A model generated the notes under the pieces. The model was not told where the DNA came from and searched no databases. It saw only the letters and a program-made list of their open reading frames with translations. This document shows positions 36,798-50,079 of a stretch of DNA of 64,000 nt, piece after piece. This DNA comes from Wenzhouxiangellaceae bacterium (GTDB taxonomy: Bacteria; Pseudomonadota; Gammaproteobacteria; Xanthomonadales; Wenzhouxiangellaceae). Both the position numbers and the translations under genes were made by a program. The stretch is from positions 62,001 through 126,000 of the forward strand of contig JANQPN010000060.1 of NCBI GenBank assembly GCA_028289455.1, given 5' to 3'. How positions within the stretch are numbered: the stretch's first letter is position 1; every line of letters begins with the position of its first letter.

Positions 36798-37895
36798 ATG
36801 GCTGAATTTCTGGAACTTTTTAACGTATTTTCAATAGTTTTGGCGGTGCTGGGAATCATAATTGTTTTCCGGGCGGTAACCGTTGTTACACAAGGCTATG
36901 AATACACAGTCGAGAGGTTTGGACGCTATCGGGATACCTTTTCCCCCGGTTTTCATCTGCTGATTCCTTTTGTGGACCGCATTGGTCGCAAGATTAATAT
37001 GATGGAACAGGTACTGGATGTCCCTTCACAGGAAGTTATTTCCAAAGATAACGCAGTGGTTACCGTGGATGGCGTGGTTTTTTTCCAGGTGCTGGATGCG
37101 GCCAAAGCGGCTTATGAGGTTGCCCATCTGGAGCATGCCATTCTTAACCTGACCATGACCAACGTGCGTACGGTACTGGGCGCGATGGATCTGGATGAAT
37201 CATTATCCAAGCGTGATGAAATCAACGCCCGCCTGTTAACCGTTGTTGATGAAGCCACTACACCCTGGGGTGTTAAGGTGACCCGTATTGAAATCAAAGA
37301 CATCACCCCACCGATGGATCTGGTCCAGGCCATGGCCCGCCAGATGAAGGCCGAACGTGAGAAACGTGCGGCCATTCTGGAAGCGGAGGGTTCCCGACAG
37401 TCAGAAATTTTACAGGCTGAAGGTGAAAAACGTTCTGCAATCCTTGAAGCTGAAGGCCGCCGTGAAGCTGCTTTTCGAGATGCCGAGGCACGTGAGCGAC
37501 TGGCTGAAGCGGAAGCCAATGCAACCCGCATGGTCTCAACTGCCATAGCAGAGGGTGATATCCAGGCAATCAATTATTTTGTCGCTCAGAAATATGTTGA
37601 TGCACTGAAGTCTTTTGCTTTCTCCGAACAGCAGAAAACACTGCTGCTGCCTGTTGAAGCAACTGGCATTCTGGGTAGTCTGGCCGGCATCACTGAACTG
37701 GCTAAAAGCGTCAATGGTTCGGGCGGCGGCAACAATGACGGCGGGGGTGATGAGCCCAAACGCTCCAGTAAACCACGCCGCAGAGCAGACCCTGGAACAC
37801 AGGCACGCCCTGATACCAACAGGGCATCAGGCCGGGATGCGACCTTTTCAATTCCCGATGCAATCCAGTTAGGCAACAATAATCCATGGAGTTAA
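36798..37895 (+). CDS. SPFH/stomatin-like protein (QmcA type)
   Basis: 365 residues from the ATG preceded by GGGGA seven bases upstream. One N-terminal membrane helix ([20 protein letters not shown]) is followed by an SPFH domain ([52 protein letters not shown]). Then comes an Ala/Glu-rich coiled coil ([19 protein letters not shown]) and a C-terminal helix. A basic, disordered tail ([11 protein letters not shown]) is an extension beyond usual QmcA. SPFH proteins form membrane cages that organise microdomains and membrane proteases. It is translationally coupled to the NfeD-type gene. Confidence 0.93.
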   Translation: MAEFLELFNVFSIVLAVLGIIIVFRAVTVVTQGYEYTVERFGRYRDTFSPGFHLLIPFVDRIGRKINMMEQVLDVPSQEVISKDNAVVTVDGVVFFQVLDAAKAAYEVAHLEHAILNLTMTNVRTVLGAMDLDESLSKRDEINARLLTVVDEATTPWGVKVTRIEIKDITPPMDLVQAMARQMKAEREKRAAILEAEGSRQSEILQAEGEKRSAILEAEGRREAAFRDAEARERLAEAEANATRMVSTAIAEGDIQAINYFVAQKYVDALKSFAFSEQQKTLLLPVEATGILGSLAGITELAKSVNGSGGGNNDGGGDEPKRSSKPRRRADPGTQARPDTNRASGRDATFSIPDAIQLGNNNPWS

Positions 37896-37897
37896 CG

Positions 37898-38341
37898 ATG
37901 ACCGATAGCCTGGTTTTCTGGCACTGGTTCATTGCGGCCGGTGTCCTATTGATAATCGAAATGCTGATGCCGGCATTCTTTTTCCTGTGGATAGCCATAG
38001 CTGCGGTGGTAACCGGCCTGATTGTCCTGCTGGTTCCAGGCATGGGCATGGAACTGCAATTCATTGTATTCGGCATTTTAAGTGTGCTGTCCATCATTGC
38101 CTGGTGGAAGTTTCGAATATTACGTCCCAGGCAGCCAAAACCCTCTTTGCTGAATCGCCGCGGTCATCAATACATCGACCGAACTTTTACTCTGGAGGCG
38201 CCGATAGAAAATGGTATCGGCAAGATACGCGTTGATGATTCCACCTGGAAGATCAATGGCCCGGATCTGCCTGCCGGGCAACAGATTAAAGTGGTTGGTG
38301 TTGATGGCGTGGTTCTGATTATTGAACCGTTGGGTGCTTAG
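37898..38341 (+). CDS. NfeD family membrane protein (YbbK type)
   Basis: 147 residues from the ATG with GGAG six bases upstream; an overlapping ATG at 37886 is possible. Two to three membrane helices (FWHWFIAAGVLLIIEMLMPA, FFLWIAIAAVVTGLIVLLV, FIVFGILSVLSIIAWW) precede a C-terminal OB-fold soluble domain (NRRGHQYIDRTFTLEAPIEN, GKIRVDDSTWKI, VVGVDGVVLIIEPL). NfeD proteins pair with SPFH partners, as here. Followed by a strong terminator. Confidence 0.92.
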   Translation: MTDSLVFWHWFIAAGVLLIIEMLMPAFFFLWIAIAAVVTGLIVLLVPGMGMELQFIVFGILSVLSIIAWWKFRILRPRQPKPSLLNRRGHQYIDRTFTLEAPIENGIGKIRVDDSTWKINGPDLPAGQQIKVVGVDGVVLIIEPLGA

Positions 38342-38351
38342 CCTTTTCTCT

Positions 38352-38391
38352 CAGGGCGTTGTTGCTTTGCAATAACGCCCTGTTATTTCTT
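38352..38391 (+). terminator. Terminator after SPFH-NfeD operon
   Basis: CAGGGCGTT and AACGCCCTG form a perfect 9-bp stem with a 13-base loop that can extend the stem, followed by TTATTTCTT. Confidence 0.8.
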
Positions 38392-38420
38392 ACTCGACAA
38401 AAATGGTCAGCACTGATGAT

Positions 38421-39779
38421 TCAGGGGCCGTTATTTTCAAATGACTCGGTAAATATTTCCGCTACCACTGCCTGATCCGGCCGCACCAGGAAAAAGCCCC
38501 GATTAAAGTCACTGATCAACACCAGGCCGCTGCGGAAAAACGGGTAGACATTCCAGGCACCGCTAAAGCCAATGCCGTCACCACTGGGAAATGTGTCAAA
38601 AAAGGCTACTTCTTCCAGCTCGGCGTTGATCGGGTTGCTGATTCTTAATACGCGTAACCCACGACGGTAATTAGCCTGATAGGTAAAATTACCCAGGGTG
38701 TACTGATTATGATCAATGGCCGGGCCGGCTGCTTCTGTAAATCCATTCAATACAGGGTTGTCCAGATCACTCATATCCCAGACGTAAGTTCTGGTGTTGT
38801 GGCCGAAATCTCTTTCGTCCAACTCATCATCAACAATGAAATATTTCTGATCGGCCGTAAACCAGCCCTGATGAGTATAGCCTTCTCCTATATAACCAAC
38901 TCTGGATAACTGTACCGGGTTGAGTTTGTCGCTGACATCAACAACGGTCACTGTATCTTCATTACTGGCTACACAGATTTCGCTTCCGGCATAATCCGGA
39001 TCAGGGCCTTTATACGTGACGCATTGCACATCATGAGTGTAACCGTCGCTGGAAAAACAGCCGGCAAATGCAGGTTCCACCGGGATTGATAAATCAATCA
39101 TATGCAAACCACCGCTGCAGGTATCACCGCCTGTAGCATAGGCAAACCCGGTGTCTTCATTAATGGCTATATTGTGCGCTTCACCAAAACCGTTGTAATC
39201 AGCGGTTGAAGTAAATGTAACAGGCGGATCGATTACATTGCGCAAATTGGCTAAATCAAAAACCTGCATACCATGCGGGCCGGCCAAATCCGCCACCATG
39301 TAGGCATGGTCGCGATATATTTTTATATCCGACCAGACCCTGTTGGCGACACCGGGAGGCCTGGCTATATTTCCCAGGTAAACCGGGTTTACCGGATCTT
39401 CCAGACTGACAAACGATACACCGTTGGAACGACCGACTATGGCATATTCAATACCGGTTTCCGGATCTTCCCAGCCCCAGCTGTCACTACCGCTGGAGCC
39501 TGAACCACCGATTTCCGGCAGCGGCAGGTGTGACACCAGACTAATATTCCGACAAGGGAAAATATCTGCAAAACCGTCAACACATGGGACTTCGCCACTT
39601 GGACCAAAATAGGGAATCGCGTTGGGTTCATGAGAGTGAGCAGCCAGATCCACGAATCCGGGATCAGGATGGGTCAAGGCCAGCTGTGCTGCTCGATCAG
39701 GGGTAAAACAAGCCCATGCACCGGCACTGACTGCCAATGCCAGGACACTGTAAACTACTTTATTGCGCTTCAAATCCAT
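38421..39779 (-). CDS. Secreted choice-of-anchor B family beta-propeller protein
   Basis: 452 residues from the ATG that begins a signal peptide (KVVYSVLALAVSAGAWACF); the longer frame starting at 39905 would hide it. The body has LVIP-type propeller blades with conserved SDIKIYRDHAYMVADLAG, GEAHNIAINEDTGFAYATGG, HDVQCVTYKGPDPDYAG and HQGWFTADQKYFIVDDELDE, matching the choice-of-anchor B domain. It ends VVAEIFTESFENNGP, similar to the tail of the adjacent M14 protein. Its start lies inside the 3' end of the M14 gene (20-base overlap), so the two are co-expressed. Probably cell-surface or secreted. Confidence 0.88.
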   Translation of the reverse strand: MDLKRNKVVYSVLALAVSAGAWACFTPDRAAQLALTHPDPGFVDLAAHSHEPNAIPYFGPSGEVPCVDGFADIFPCRNISLVSHLPLPEIGGSGSSGSDSWGWEDPETGIEYAIVGRSNGVSFVSLEDPVNPVYLGNIARPPGVANRVWSDIKIYRDHAYMVADLAGPHGMQVFDLANLRNVIDPPVTFTSTADYNGFGEAHNIAINEDTGFAYATGGDTCSGGLHMIDLSIPVEPAFAGCFSSDGYTHDVQCVTYKGPDPDYAGSEICVASNEDTVTVVDVSDKLNPVQLSRVGYIGEGYTHQGWFTADQKYFIVDDELDERDFGHNTRTYVWDMSDLDNPVLNGFTEAAGPAIDHNQYTLGNFTYQANYRRGLRVLRISNPINAELEEVAFFDTFPSGDGIGFSGAWNVYPFFRSGLVLISDFNRGFFLVRPDQAVVAEIFTESFENNGP

Positions 39780-41445
39780 CGATAAAAAACTCTTCCGTTT
39801 CAACCACATCAAAAAATACTGCTGTGGGAAAGCCCGCCTGACCACTGCTGTCTGTGGCCACCATAAATAGTGTGTGCCGGCCTGCTTCCAGACCAACAGT
39901 GTCAACCTGGGCGGTTAGTGCCTCTGTTGTGGTATCAAAGCTGCCGTCCTGTGCTGCTACTGGAACTGTCGTTCCTCCCGCAAATGGCGGGATATCAATT
40001 GAGTACACTGCGGAAGCAATATTTTGTACTGCCTCTGCAGGTTCCTGATCACCCGGCTGATCAATCTGCCGGCGCAGGTCACTGGCTTGTGCATTAATGG
40101 TAAATGCACTACCGCTGTTGATGGGCATTTCAACACCGGTGATATCCGTCACTTCAGGTCCATTGGGTTCCTGATAAGGTCGTCTGGTGGATTTGGCGGC
40201 TGCTATTAAGGAATCCAGGTTATCCGGCAGAATGGTGCTTTCGAATGTGCCGCATGCCTGTGCAAACGACGTTCCCAGCTCATAGGTCAGCGCAGCTATT
40301 CCAAGTTCGCCGTAAGCATAATCCGGCGTTGTCCCTGCCGCTGTACCCAAACAATCCTGACAGGCTGTGTAATCATTAAAAAATGCCAGTTTTCGCGCCA
40401 GACCTCGCAAACCGGCATGATTGCCGGAGTTATTCGACACCCCTTCCCAGGGGTATAAAATCAATTCACTGAAACTGTGTACCGAAATGAACAACCCGGG
40501 TGTATCATCCGGTGCCGGGGTCGTCAGGTTATCGTTCGGCCCCGGACGGGCATCGGGAAAAATGCTATCCAGATAATTTTGAATATTCTGGGTTTCCGGT
40601 TCAGACCCGCCGCTTGGTCCACGAAAGAGGTCGTTGCATGGATCGCCGCTGGATCCAGACAAACCGAACAGCACGACATTATTACGGTTTAAATCCACAC
40701 CCCGGGCTTGTATGCCGTTTTCGGGGCAAAACAGCTCATCATCGTTTTTACGTTTGAACCGTGTCCCGGGCTGTTCGGCGATATCCCGGCCATCAGGATT
40801 AACCTGGGGAACCAGGTGGATTTCCGTGTGATCCAGCAGCCAGGTGATATCAGCATCATTGTCATACTGATTGACCAGCAATTCAGCAAACCGCGTTACA
40901 AGTTCGGCTGTGGTGTATTCCCGCGCATGCATTGCCGCCATAACCATCAGGCGGCTTTTGGGAAATGCTGAACGCTCATTGGTTATTACAATGGCGTTGA
41001 CGTCAAACCCTGCGCCATTGTTGATCAGCTGCCAGCTGTCCCCGATATCGATAAATTCCGTCAGGTCCGGATTATCTGCGGCCAGGTCAGCCAGGTCGGC
41101 AAAAGTTTCTTCAACGGTGCGATAACAGGCAAACCCCGGTATGCCGCTTCCGCCCCGGGTAGCGAAATTATCCAGCTCTGCCTGTAAAGTCCTTTGCTGA
41201 TTGACTTCCCAGCGCAGTCCGGCAACATCCAGCAGCCGGGTGTACCCCTCTGGTAAATAAACCACGAAACTGCCTTTGGATCGATCCATGCCCCAGATAT
41301 CCAAAATCTCGCGAAACTGCCTGACCTGCTCAGTGTTATCGAACCACACATCCACAACAGTCATTTGAGGCAATTGACCGAATGATGCTGTTGATAAACA
41401 CAACAACACCCACGCCCCTACTGTTTTAATAAAGTTTTGCCTCAT
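39760..41445 (-). CDS. Secreted M14 family zinc carboxypeptidase
   Basis: 561 residues with signal peptide (FIKTVGAWVLLCLSTASFGQ). The zinc site is given by AAMHAREYTTAEL (His-x-x-Glu) and VHSFSELILYPW (third His); VPQVNPDGRD and RGVDLNRNNV are the substrate-binding blocks, and LTYELGTSF holds the catalytic Glu. After the catalytic domain (to about 420) comes a beta-sandwich domain and the tail ETEEFFIDGFEAQ. It should cut single C-terminal residues outside the cytoplasm. It overlaps the downstream choice-of-anchor B gene. Confidence 0.93.
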   Translation of the reverse strand: MRQNFIKTVGAWVLLCLSTASFGQLPQMTVVDVWFDNTEQVRQFREILDIWGMDRSKGSFVVYLPEGYTRLLDVAGLRWEVNQQRTLQAELDNFATRGGSGIPGFACYRTVEETFADLADLAADNPDLTEFIDIGDSWQLINNGAGFDVNAIVITNERSAFPKSRLMVMAAMHAREYTTAELVTRFAELLVNQYDNDADITWLLDHTEIHLVPQVNPDGRDIAEQPGTRFKRKNDDELFCPENGIQARGVDLNRNNVVLFGLSGSSGDPCNDLFRGPSGGSEPETQNIQNYLDSIFPDARPGPNDNLTTPAPDDTPGLFISVHSFSELILYPWEGVSNNSGNHAGLRGLARKLAFFNDYTACQDCLGTAAGTTPDYAYGELGIAALTYELGTSFAQACGTFESTILPDNLDSLIAAAKSTRRPYQEPNGPEVTDITGVEMPINSGSAFTINAQASDLRRQIDQPGDQEPAEAVQNIASAVYSIDIPPFAGGTTVPVAAQDGSFDTTTEALTAQVDTVGLEAGRHTLFMVATDSSGQAGFPTAVFFDVVETEEFFIDGFEAQ

Positions 41446-41555
41446 GCTGGTCCGTTTTGAGAATTAGGCTGCTTGCAATGGCGTTTTAGAGAACACTGAA
41501 GCCATAAGCGTCGTTATACTAACGCATCTTATGTGAAAACTGTAAATAGACCGCT

Positions 41556-42464
41556 GTGCTCAATTTCCAACAATTTATCCATCGCCTGCAAGACTTCTGG
41601 GCTTCCCAGGGATGTGTCCTGGTACAACCGCTGGATCTTCAGGTGGGCGCGGGGACTTTTCATCCGGCCACATTCCTTCGTGCTATCGGACCGGAACCAT
41701 GGTCAGCCGCTTACGTGCAGCCCTGCCGGCGCCCGACTGACGGACGCTATGGTGAGAACCCAAACCGCCTGCAGCATTATTACCAGTTCCAGGTGGTTAT
41801 GAAGCCGTCACCGGCCAATATTCAGGATTTATATCTGCAGTCATTGCAGGCTATTGGCATTGATCCGGCAGTTCATGATATCCGGTTTGTGGAAGACAAC
41901 TGGGAATCTCCTACACTGGGCGCATGGGGGCTGGGCTGGGAGGTTTGGCTGAATGGTATGGAAGTTACCCAGTTTACTTACTTCCAGCAGGCCGGTGGCT
42001 TGGAATGCAGTCCGGTTATGGGTGAAATCACTTACGGCCTGGAGCGGCTGGCCATGTACATCCAGGGCGTTGACAGTGTGTATGATCTTGTGTGGGCGGA
42101 AACCGCTCAACGCACGGTGACATATGGTGACGTTTTCCACCAAAACGAAGTCGAACAATCCCGTTATAACTTTGAGTTGGCCAATACAGAAGCACTGTTC
42201 GCCGCTTTTGATGAATGTGAACGCACCTGCCAGCAACTGATAGATAACGAATTACCGCTACCGGCCTATGAGCAGGTTTTACTCGCTTCACACAACTTCA
42301 ACATGCTGGATGCACGGCACGCTATTTCCGTAACTGAACGTCAGCGATTCATATTGCGGGTTCGCACCATGGCCAGAGCTGTTGCAGAAATGTATTACCA
42401 ACGCCGAGAGGCATTGGGTTTTCCTGAACTGCCGACTGCTTCTGCACAGGAGTCAGCAGCATGA
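41556..42464 (+). CDS. glyQ: Glycyl-tRNA synthetase alpha subunit
   Basis: 302 residues. GTG must be the start because an in-frame TAG lies two codons upstream. Conserved blocks are nearly identical to E. coli Gly[61 protein letters not shown] and [20 protein letters not shown]. It is the catalytic class II subunit that forms glycyl-adenylate within the alpha2-beta2 enzyme. Overlaps glyS by four bases. Confidence 0.98.
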   Translation: MLNFQQFIHRLQDFWASQGCVLVQPLDLQVGAGTFHPATFLRAIGPEPWSAAYVQPCRRPTDGRYGENPNRLQHYYQFQVVMKPSPANIQDLYLQSLQAIGIDPAVHDIRFVEDNWESPTLGAWGLGWEVWLNGMEVTQFTYFQQAGGLECSPVMGEITYGLERLAMYIQGVDSVYDLVWAETAQRTVTYGDVFHQNEVEQSRYNFELANTEALFAAFDECERTCQQLIDNELPLPAYEQVLLASHNFNMLDARHAISVTERQRFILRVRTMARAVAEMYYQRREALGFPELPTASAQESAA

Positions 42465-44551
42465 ACAATCAATCTGAAACCCGCTCCACTTTATTAATCG
42501 AACTTGGTTGTGAAGAATTGCCGGCCGGACCATTACCCAAAATGGCCGAAGCACTGACTGCTGCTGTTAGCAACTGCCTGGTTGATGCCGGCCTGCTTGA
42601 TAATGACGCATCCGGGACTACTTCTTTCACTCCCCGTCGTCTGGCTGTTCAATTTCCTGATGTTTTGAATCGGCAGGCTGATCAATCCATTGAAAAACGC
42701 GGCCCGGCTGTAAACGTTGCATTTGACTCAGACGGCAATCCGACACCGGCAGCTTTGGGTTTTGCCCGGTCGGTCCAGGCTGACGTTAATGAGCTGCAGC
42801 GACTAAAAACAGACCAGGGTGAATGGCTCCAGCATACCGTAGTCCAACCCGGTCAATCCCTGGCTGAGGTGTTACAACAGCAACTGCCCGTCATTATCAA
42901 TAAAATACCTATGCCTAAAACCATGCGCTGGGGTTCCGGCTCACAGCGGTTTCTCCGCCCGGTACACTGGCTGGTCGCTATGCATGGACAATCGACGCTT
43001 CCCCTAACAGTATTTGATTTGCAGGCAGGCAATCTTACATACGGCCACCGCGTACATTCATCTGAAGCCATATCACTTGATAATGCCGATGAATACCGGC
43101 ACCGGTTGCAGCAGGCCTATGTGATTGCTGATGGGACAGCTCGTCAGCAAAAGATTTCACAACAAATGGCTGATCTGGCAGCAGATTCAGGGCTGCAATG
43201 CCCTGAACAACCCGGGTTATGTGAAGAAGTAGCCAACCTGGTTGAGTGGCCAAGCGGTATGTTGTGTTCTTTCGATCCGGCTTTTTTGGATGTTCCCGCT
43301 GAAGCCTTGACCCTGAGTATGAAGACGCATCAAAAGTTTTTCCCTTTGTATGAGCTTTCCGGGGAAAACAGGCTGAACCACCACTTTATCGCTTTTGCCA
43401 ATCTGGAAAGCACTTCTCCGGAACAGGTGAAAGTTGGTTTTGAACGTGTTATCCGGCCGCGTTTAGCAGACGCAAAGTTTTTCTGGGATCAGGACCGCAA
43501 GCAACCCCTGGCATCCTATGCTGAACGATTAGCGAATGTTACTTTTCAACAGGATTTAGGCTCGTTAGCCGACAAAACCAGAAGAACGGCGCTTTTAGCA
43601 ACAGAAATCGCTAACAAGCTGAATACTGATACAACAACAGTGAATCGCGCCGCTGAGCTTTCTCTATGTGACCTGATGACCGAAATGGTTGGGGAGTTTC
43701 CTGAGCTGCAGGGAATTATGGGGCGTTATTACGCCTTGCAAAGCGAAGAGCATCCTTCTGTCGCTGCAGCTATCGAAGAGCATTATCACCCTGTTGCAGC
43801 CGGGAAACCAATCGCAGCCAGCCTGACCGGACAGATTCTGGCCGTAGCTGAACGAAGCGACCGGCTATTAGGTATTTTTGCCGCGGGTAAAAAGCCTACT
43901 GGTAACAAAGACCCATTTGCTTTACGCCGTGCTGCATTAGGGCTGATCCGTACCATTCTTGAAGGCGAGCTGGAACTGCCGCTGGATTGGTTATTGCAAA
44001 CAAGCGGTGAAATCTTAAGCCCACAGATCCCTGTATCAGCTGAAACCACCGATGAGGTCATTCAGTTTATTTTCGATCGCCTGGAAGGCTATCTGCCAGT
44101 ATCGATACAAACCTATCGTGCCGTAGCAGCAAAACAAATTAACAACCTGCTTGATTTTTCAGCCCGCGCCAGCGCAGTAGAATCTTTTTCCAAATTACCG
44201 CAGGCAGCTAGCCTGGCGGCCGCCAATAAGCGTGCCAGCAATCTGTTGCGCAAGAACCCTTTGCCAGAGAACACGGTTGTCAGCGAAGAATTACTACATA
44301 TCGACGCAGAAGAGGCCTTGTTTGCAGAAATTAACAACATCTCCAGCTCTGTAGACAACGCTATGCAACAGCGTGATTATGCCTCAGCTCTAACTCAACT
44401 GGCCCATTTACAGGTGCCTGTGGACCAGTTTTTTGAAGATGTCATGGTAATGGTTGATGAAATAGGCCTGCGATACAATCGGTTGGCGCTGCTGGCCAGC
44501 CTGCAATCTTTATGCAGTCAGGTAGCAGATATAGCTGAATTGGATGTATGA
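42461..44551 (+). CDS. glyS: Glycyl-tRNA synthetase beta subunit
   Basis: 696 residues, E. coli GlyS 689. Starts [20 protein letters not shown], with [45 protein letters not shown] and [20 protein letters not shown], all conserved. It provides tRNA recognition for the alpha2-beta2 enzyme. Starts within the glyQ stop region and its own stop overlaps the next gene. Confidence 0.98.
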   Translation: MNNQSETRSTLLIELGCEELPAGPLPKMAEALTAAVSNCLVDAGLLDNDASGTTSFTPRRLAVQFPDVLNRQADQSIEKRGPAVNVAFDSDGNPTPAALGFARSVQADVNELQRLKTDQGEWLQHTVVQPGQSLAEVLQQQLPVIINKIPMPKTMRWGSGSQRFLRPVHWLVAMHGQSTLPLTVFDLQAGNLTYGHRVHSSEAISLDNADEYRHRLQQAYVIADGTARQQKISQQMADLAADSGLQCPEQPGLCEEVANLVEWPSGMLCSFDPAFLDVPAEALTLSMKTHQKFFPLYELSGENRLNHHFIAFANLESTSPEQVKVGFERVIRPRLADAKFFWDQDRKQPLASYAERLANVTFQQDLGSLADKTRRTALLATEIANKLNTDTTTVNRAAELSLCDLMTEMVGEFPELQGIMGRYYALQSEEHPSVAAAIEEHYHPVAAGKPIAASLTGQILAVAERSDRLLGIFAAGKKPTGNKDPFALRRAALGLIRTILEGELELPLDWLLQTSGEILSPQIPVSAETTDEVIQFIFDRLEGYLPVSIQTYRAVAAKQINNLLDFSARASAVESFSKLPQAASLAAANKRASNLLRKNPLPENTVVSEELLHIDAEEALFAEINNISSSVDNAMQQRDYASALTQLAHLQVPVDQFFEDVMVMVDEIGLRYNRLALLASLQSLCSQVADIAELDV

Positions 44552-45009
44552 CCTCCAGGCAGGTTTTGATTCAACAGCAATTGATGCCGACTCGGCTGGC
44601 ATTATCTTCATATGCCCGATTCGCTCCCCTTTCCGGCTGGCAGGTCGTCTTGCTCAGTCAACGCCCAACAGCCTGGCAACCGAGTCGAAACTCTGTTGAT
44701 CAGGCTTTAAAACTACAGCGGCAGCAGCAATTGCTGTTGCATGAATATAACGTTACCCTGGCCGGTGTGTGGTATTGGCAACCCGGTTTGTTGCGCAGAG
44801 TGCAGCCGGCCTGTGAGTCAATGTCCAATTACATTCAACGCTACCCTCAACATCAGCATGTGCTGCTGGCATCCCGCAATGAATTATTACGTGCTGGGCA
44901 ACGGTTGGGGCTGTCTATGATTGCGGTTGATAACCGGTCTATGCGTAGTGTCAAAAAAGCAGGGAATCTGCAGCAGGCAATTGACTTGCTTGCTGCAGAA
45001 ACATTATAA
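44548..45009 (+). CDS. Degenerate GmhB-like HAD-fold protein
   Basis: 153 residues, overlapping glyS by four bases. In the Pseudomonas layout a gmhB gene lies between glyS and gyrB. The present protein can be aligned by eye with the latter part of GmhB: GWQVVLLSQRP with the motif II region, VTLAGVWYWQPG with the VDLDGIYYCPHHP region, RRVQPACESMSNYIQRY with CRKPxPGMLLSAR, and NLQQAIDLLAAE with the tail. The catalytic DxDGT motif, the motif II Thr, the CRKP cysteine-lysine pair and the GD acid pair are all missing. It is therefore probably a catalytically dead remnant or a repurposed pseudoenzyme. This is inference from memory of the family; a novel unrelated protein is the alternative. Confidence 0.6.
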   Translation: MTSRQVLIQQQLMPTRLALSSYARFAPLSGWQVVLLSQRPTAWQPSRNSVDQALKLQRQQQLLLHEYNVTLAGVWYWQPGLLRRVQPACESMSNYIQRYPQHQHVLLASRNELLRAGQRLGLSMIAVDNRSMRSVKKAGNLQQAIDLLAAETL

Positions 45010-45026
45010 CTTATTGATTTTATTGA

Positions 45027-48606
<3,580 letters not shown>

Positions 48607-48676
48607 TACATGACTAAACCCGTATCAGCATCGTTGTGATGATTTTGCGAATGCCGAATGTCTTTATTTGATCCCA

Positions 48677-49780
48677 TCAAAGCTTAAGCGGCATAACAAC
48701 GTGCCGGGTTTTCTCACTGCCAGGTTCAATAATGAGACATGAGCTGTTGGCGTCACGCAATTTAATCTGGATATCTTCGGAAGTCAGTGCATTCAGTGCA
48801 TCCAGCAAATAGGTAACATTAAAACCTATCGACATAGCTGGTACTGTATGTGGAACATCCAGTTCTTCTACAGCTTCTTCCTGCTGCGGGTTATGGGCGA
48901 TGATCTTTACAGCATCAGTAGAGAATTCCAAACGCACACCGCGGAATTTCTCATTAGATAAAATGGCTGCCCGCTGCAGTGCGGTACGAAAACGGCCTCG
49001 ATTGATCACAACGTCATGATCATTGGCAGGTGGGATTACCGCTTCATATTCAGGGAAGCGACCATCAATCAACTTGGATGTCATGGTCAGCCCCGGTTTG
49101 GTTACCTGAATATGGTTACTACCGATGCCAAGTGTAATGTCGTCACCTTCATTTTCCAGCAGGCGTAATAATTCCAAAATGCCTTTGCGCGGCACAATGA
49201 CCTGCTGATCATCATGCTGATCAGCTATTTCCTGGTTAAGATCCGCTAACGCCAGGCGGTGCCCATCAGTGGCAACACTGCGCAACATGCCGCCTTTTTT
49301 CTCCAGCAGCAATCCATTGAGGTAATAACGTACATCCTGGTTCGCCATCGCAAACGCTGTGCGCTCCAGCATCTGATGCAGTGCTCCTTCATTAATGGAA
49401 TAGTTAAGCAGGTTGTCAGCCTGTTCTAAATCCGGAAATTCGTCTGCAGGCAGAGTACTAAGAGTAAAGTGACTGTTCTTGGTATTAATCAGCAGTTGGT
49501 TATCCTGCTGTTCGAGCACTATTTCACACCCATCAGGTAATGCGCGACATATATCAACCAGCTTGCGGGCAGGAACTGTAATCCGGCCTGGCTGTTGTAC
49601 TTCTGCGGAATGTGTTGCTCGCAGTTCGACTTCCATATCAGTGCCTGTGCAAGACAATTTCCCATCTTCGGCCACCAGTAAAAAATTAGCCAGGATAGGT
49701 AGTGTTTGTCTGCGTTCTACCACACCAACCACCTGAGACAGAGGTTGCAGCAGTGCTTCGCGTTGCATGGTAAATTTCAT
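48677..49780 (-). CDS. dnaN: DNA polymerase III sliding clamp (beta)
   Basis: 367 residues (E. coli 366) starting at the ATG of MKFTMQREALLQPLSQVVGV; a TTG two codons upstream is less likely. Three clamp repeats are visible; RRQTLPILANFLL, GTDMEVELRA, VRYYLNGLLLEKKGGMLRSV and ATDGHRLALADL are conserved, and the C-terminus HVVMPLKL matches the typical VMPMRL. It tethers DNA polymerase III to DNA. Confidence 0.98.
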   Translation of the reverse strand: MKFTMQREALLQPLSQVVGVVERRQTLPILANFLLVAEDGKLSCTGTDMEVELRATHSAEVQQPGRITVPARKLVDICRALPDGCEIVLEQQDNQLLINTKNSHFTLSTLPADEFPDLEQADNLLNYSINEGALHQMLERTAFAMANQDVRYYLNGLLLEKKGGMLRSVATDGHRLALADLNQEIADQHDDQQVIVPRKGILELLRLLENEGDDITLGIGSNHIQVTKPGLTMTSKLIDGRFPEYEAVIPPANDHDVVINRGRFRTALQRAAILSNEKFRGVRLEFSTDAVKIIAHNPQQEEAVEELDVPHTVPAMSIGFNVTYLLDALNALTSEDIQIKLRDANSSCLIIEPGSEKTRHVVMPLKL

Positions 49781-50079
49781 GGCCAATCCTCAAAAAAACA
49801 TTTTATATATAAAGTAAGTAGTAGTAATAGAAAGAATAAACTTCTGGTTATAATTAAAAAAATCTTTTTAAAATCAACAACTTATTCAATTCAATATCTT
49901 GCTGGTAACAGGCTTATTATTTGTGTATAGATTGTGCATAACACTAATAATAAAAACAGCACCCAGGTTTATCCACAGATAATACCGGGTTATTAAGCCA
50001 TTTGTTAGCTGAGATTGCACCCGGATGTAAAAATAGGTTCTGTTAACTGACTGAACCGGATGGATTCCGTCAGTCGAAA
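49781..50079. other. Candidate oriC segment between dnaA and dnaN
   Basis: 299 bp without a gene. The dnaN-side 180 bp are very AT-rich (TTTTATATATAAAG and a run of A/T tracts near 49850-49900), suitable for unwinding. A perfect DnaA box is at 49969-49977, with a one-mismatch inverted box at 49933-49941 (TGTGCATAA). The dnaN promoter must also be here. Whether replication starts here or on the other side of dnaA is not decided by the sequence. Confidence 0.55.
49969..49977 (+). promoter_or_regulatory. DnaA box (perfect)
   Basis: TTATCCACA exact consensus, next to the AT-rich stretch between dnaA and dnaN; followed by GATAAT. Confidence 0.8.
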
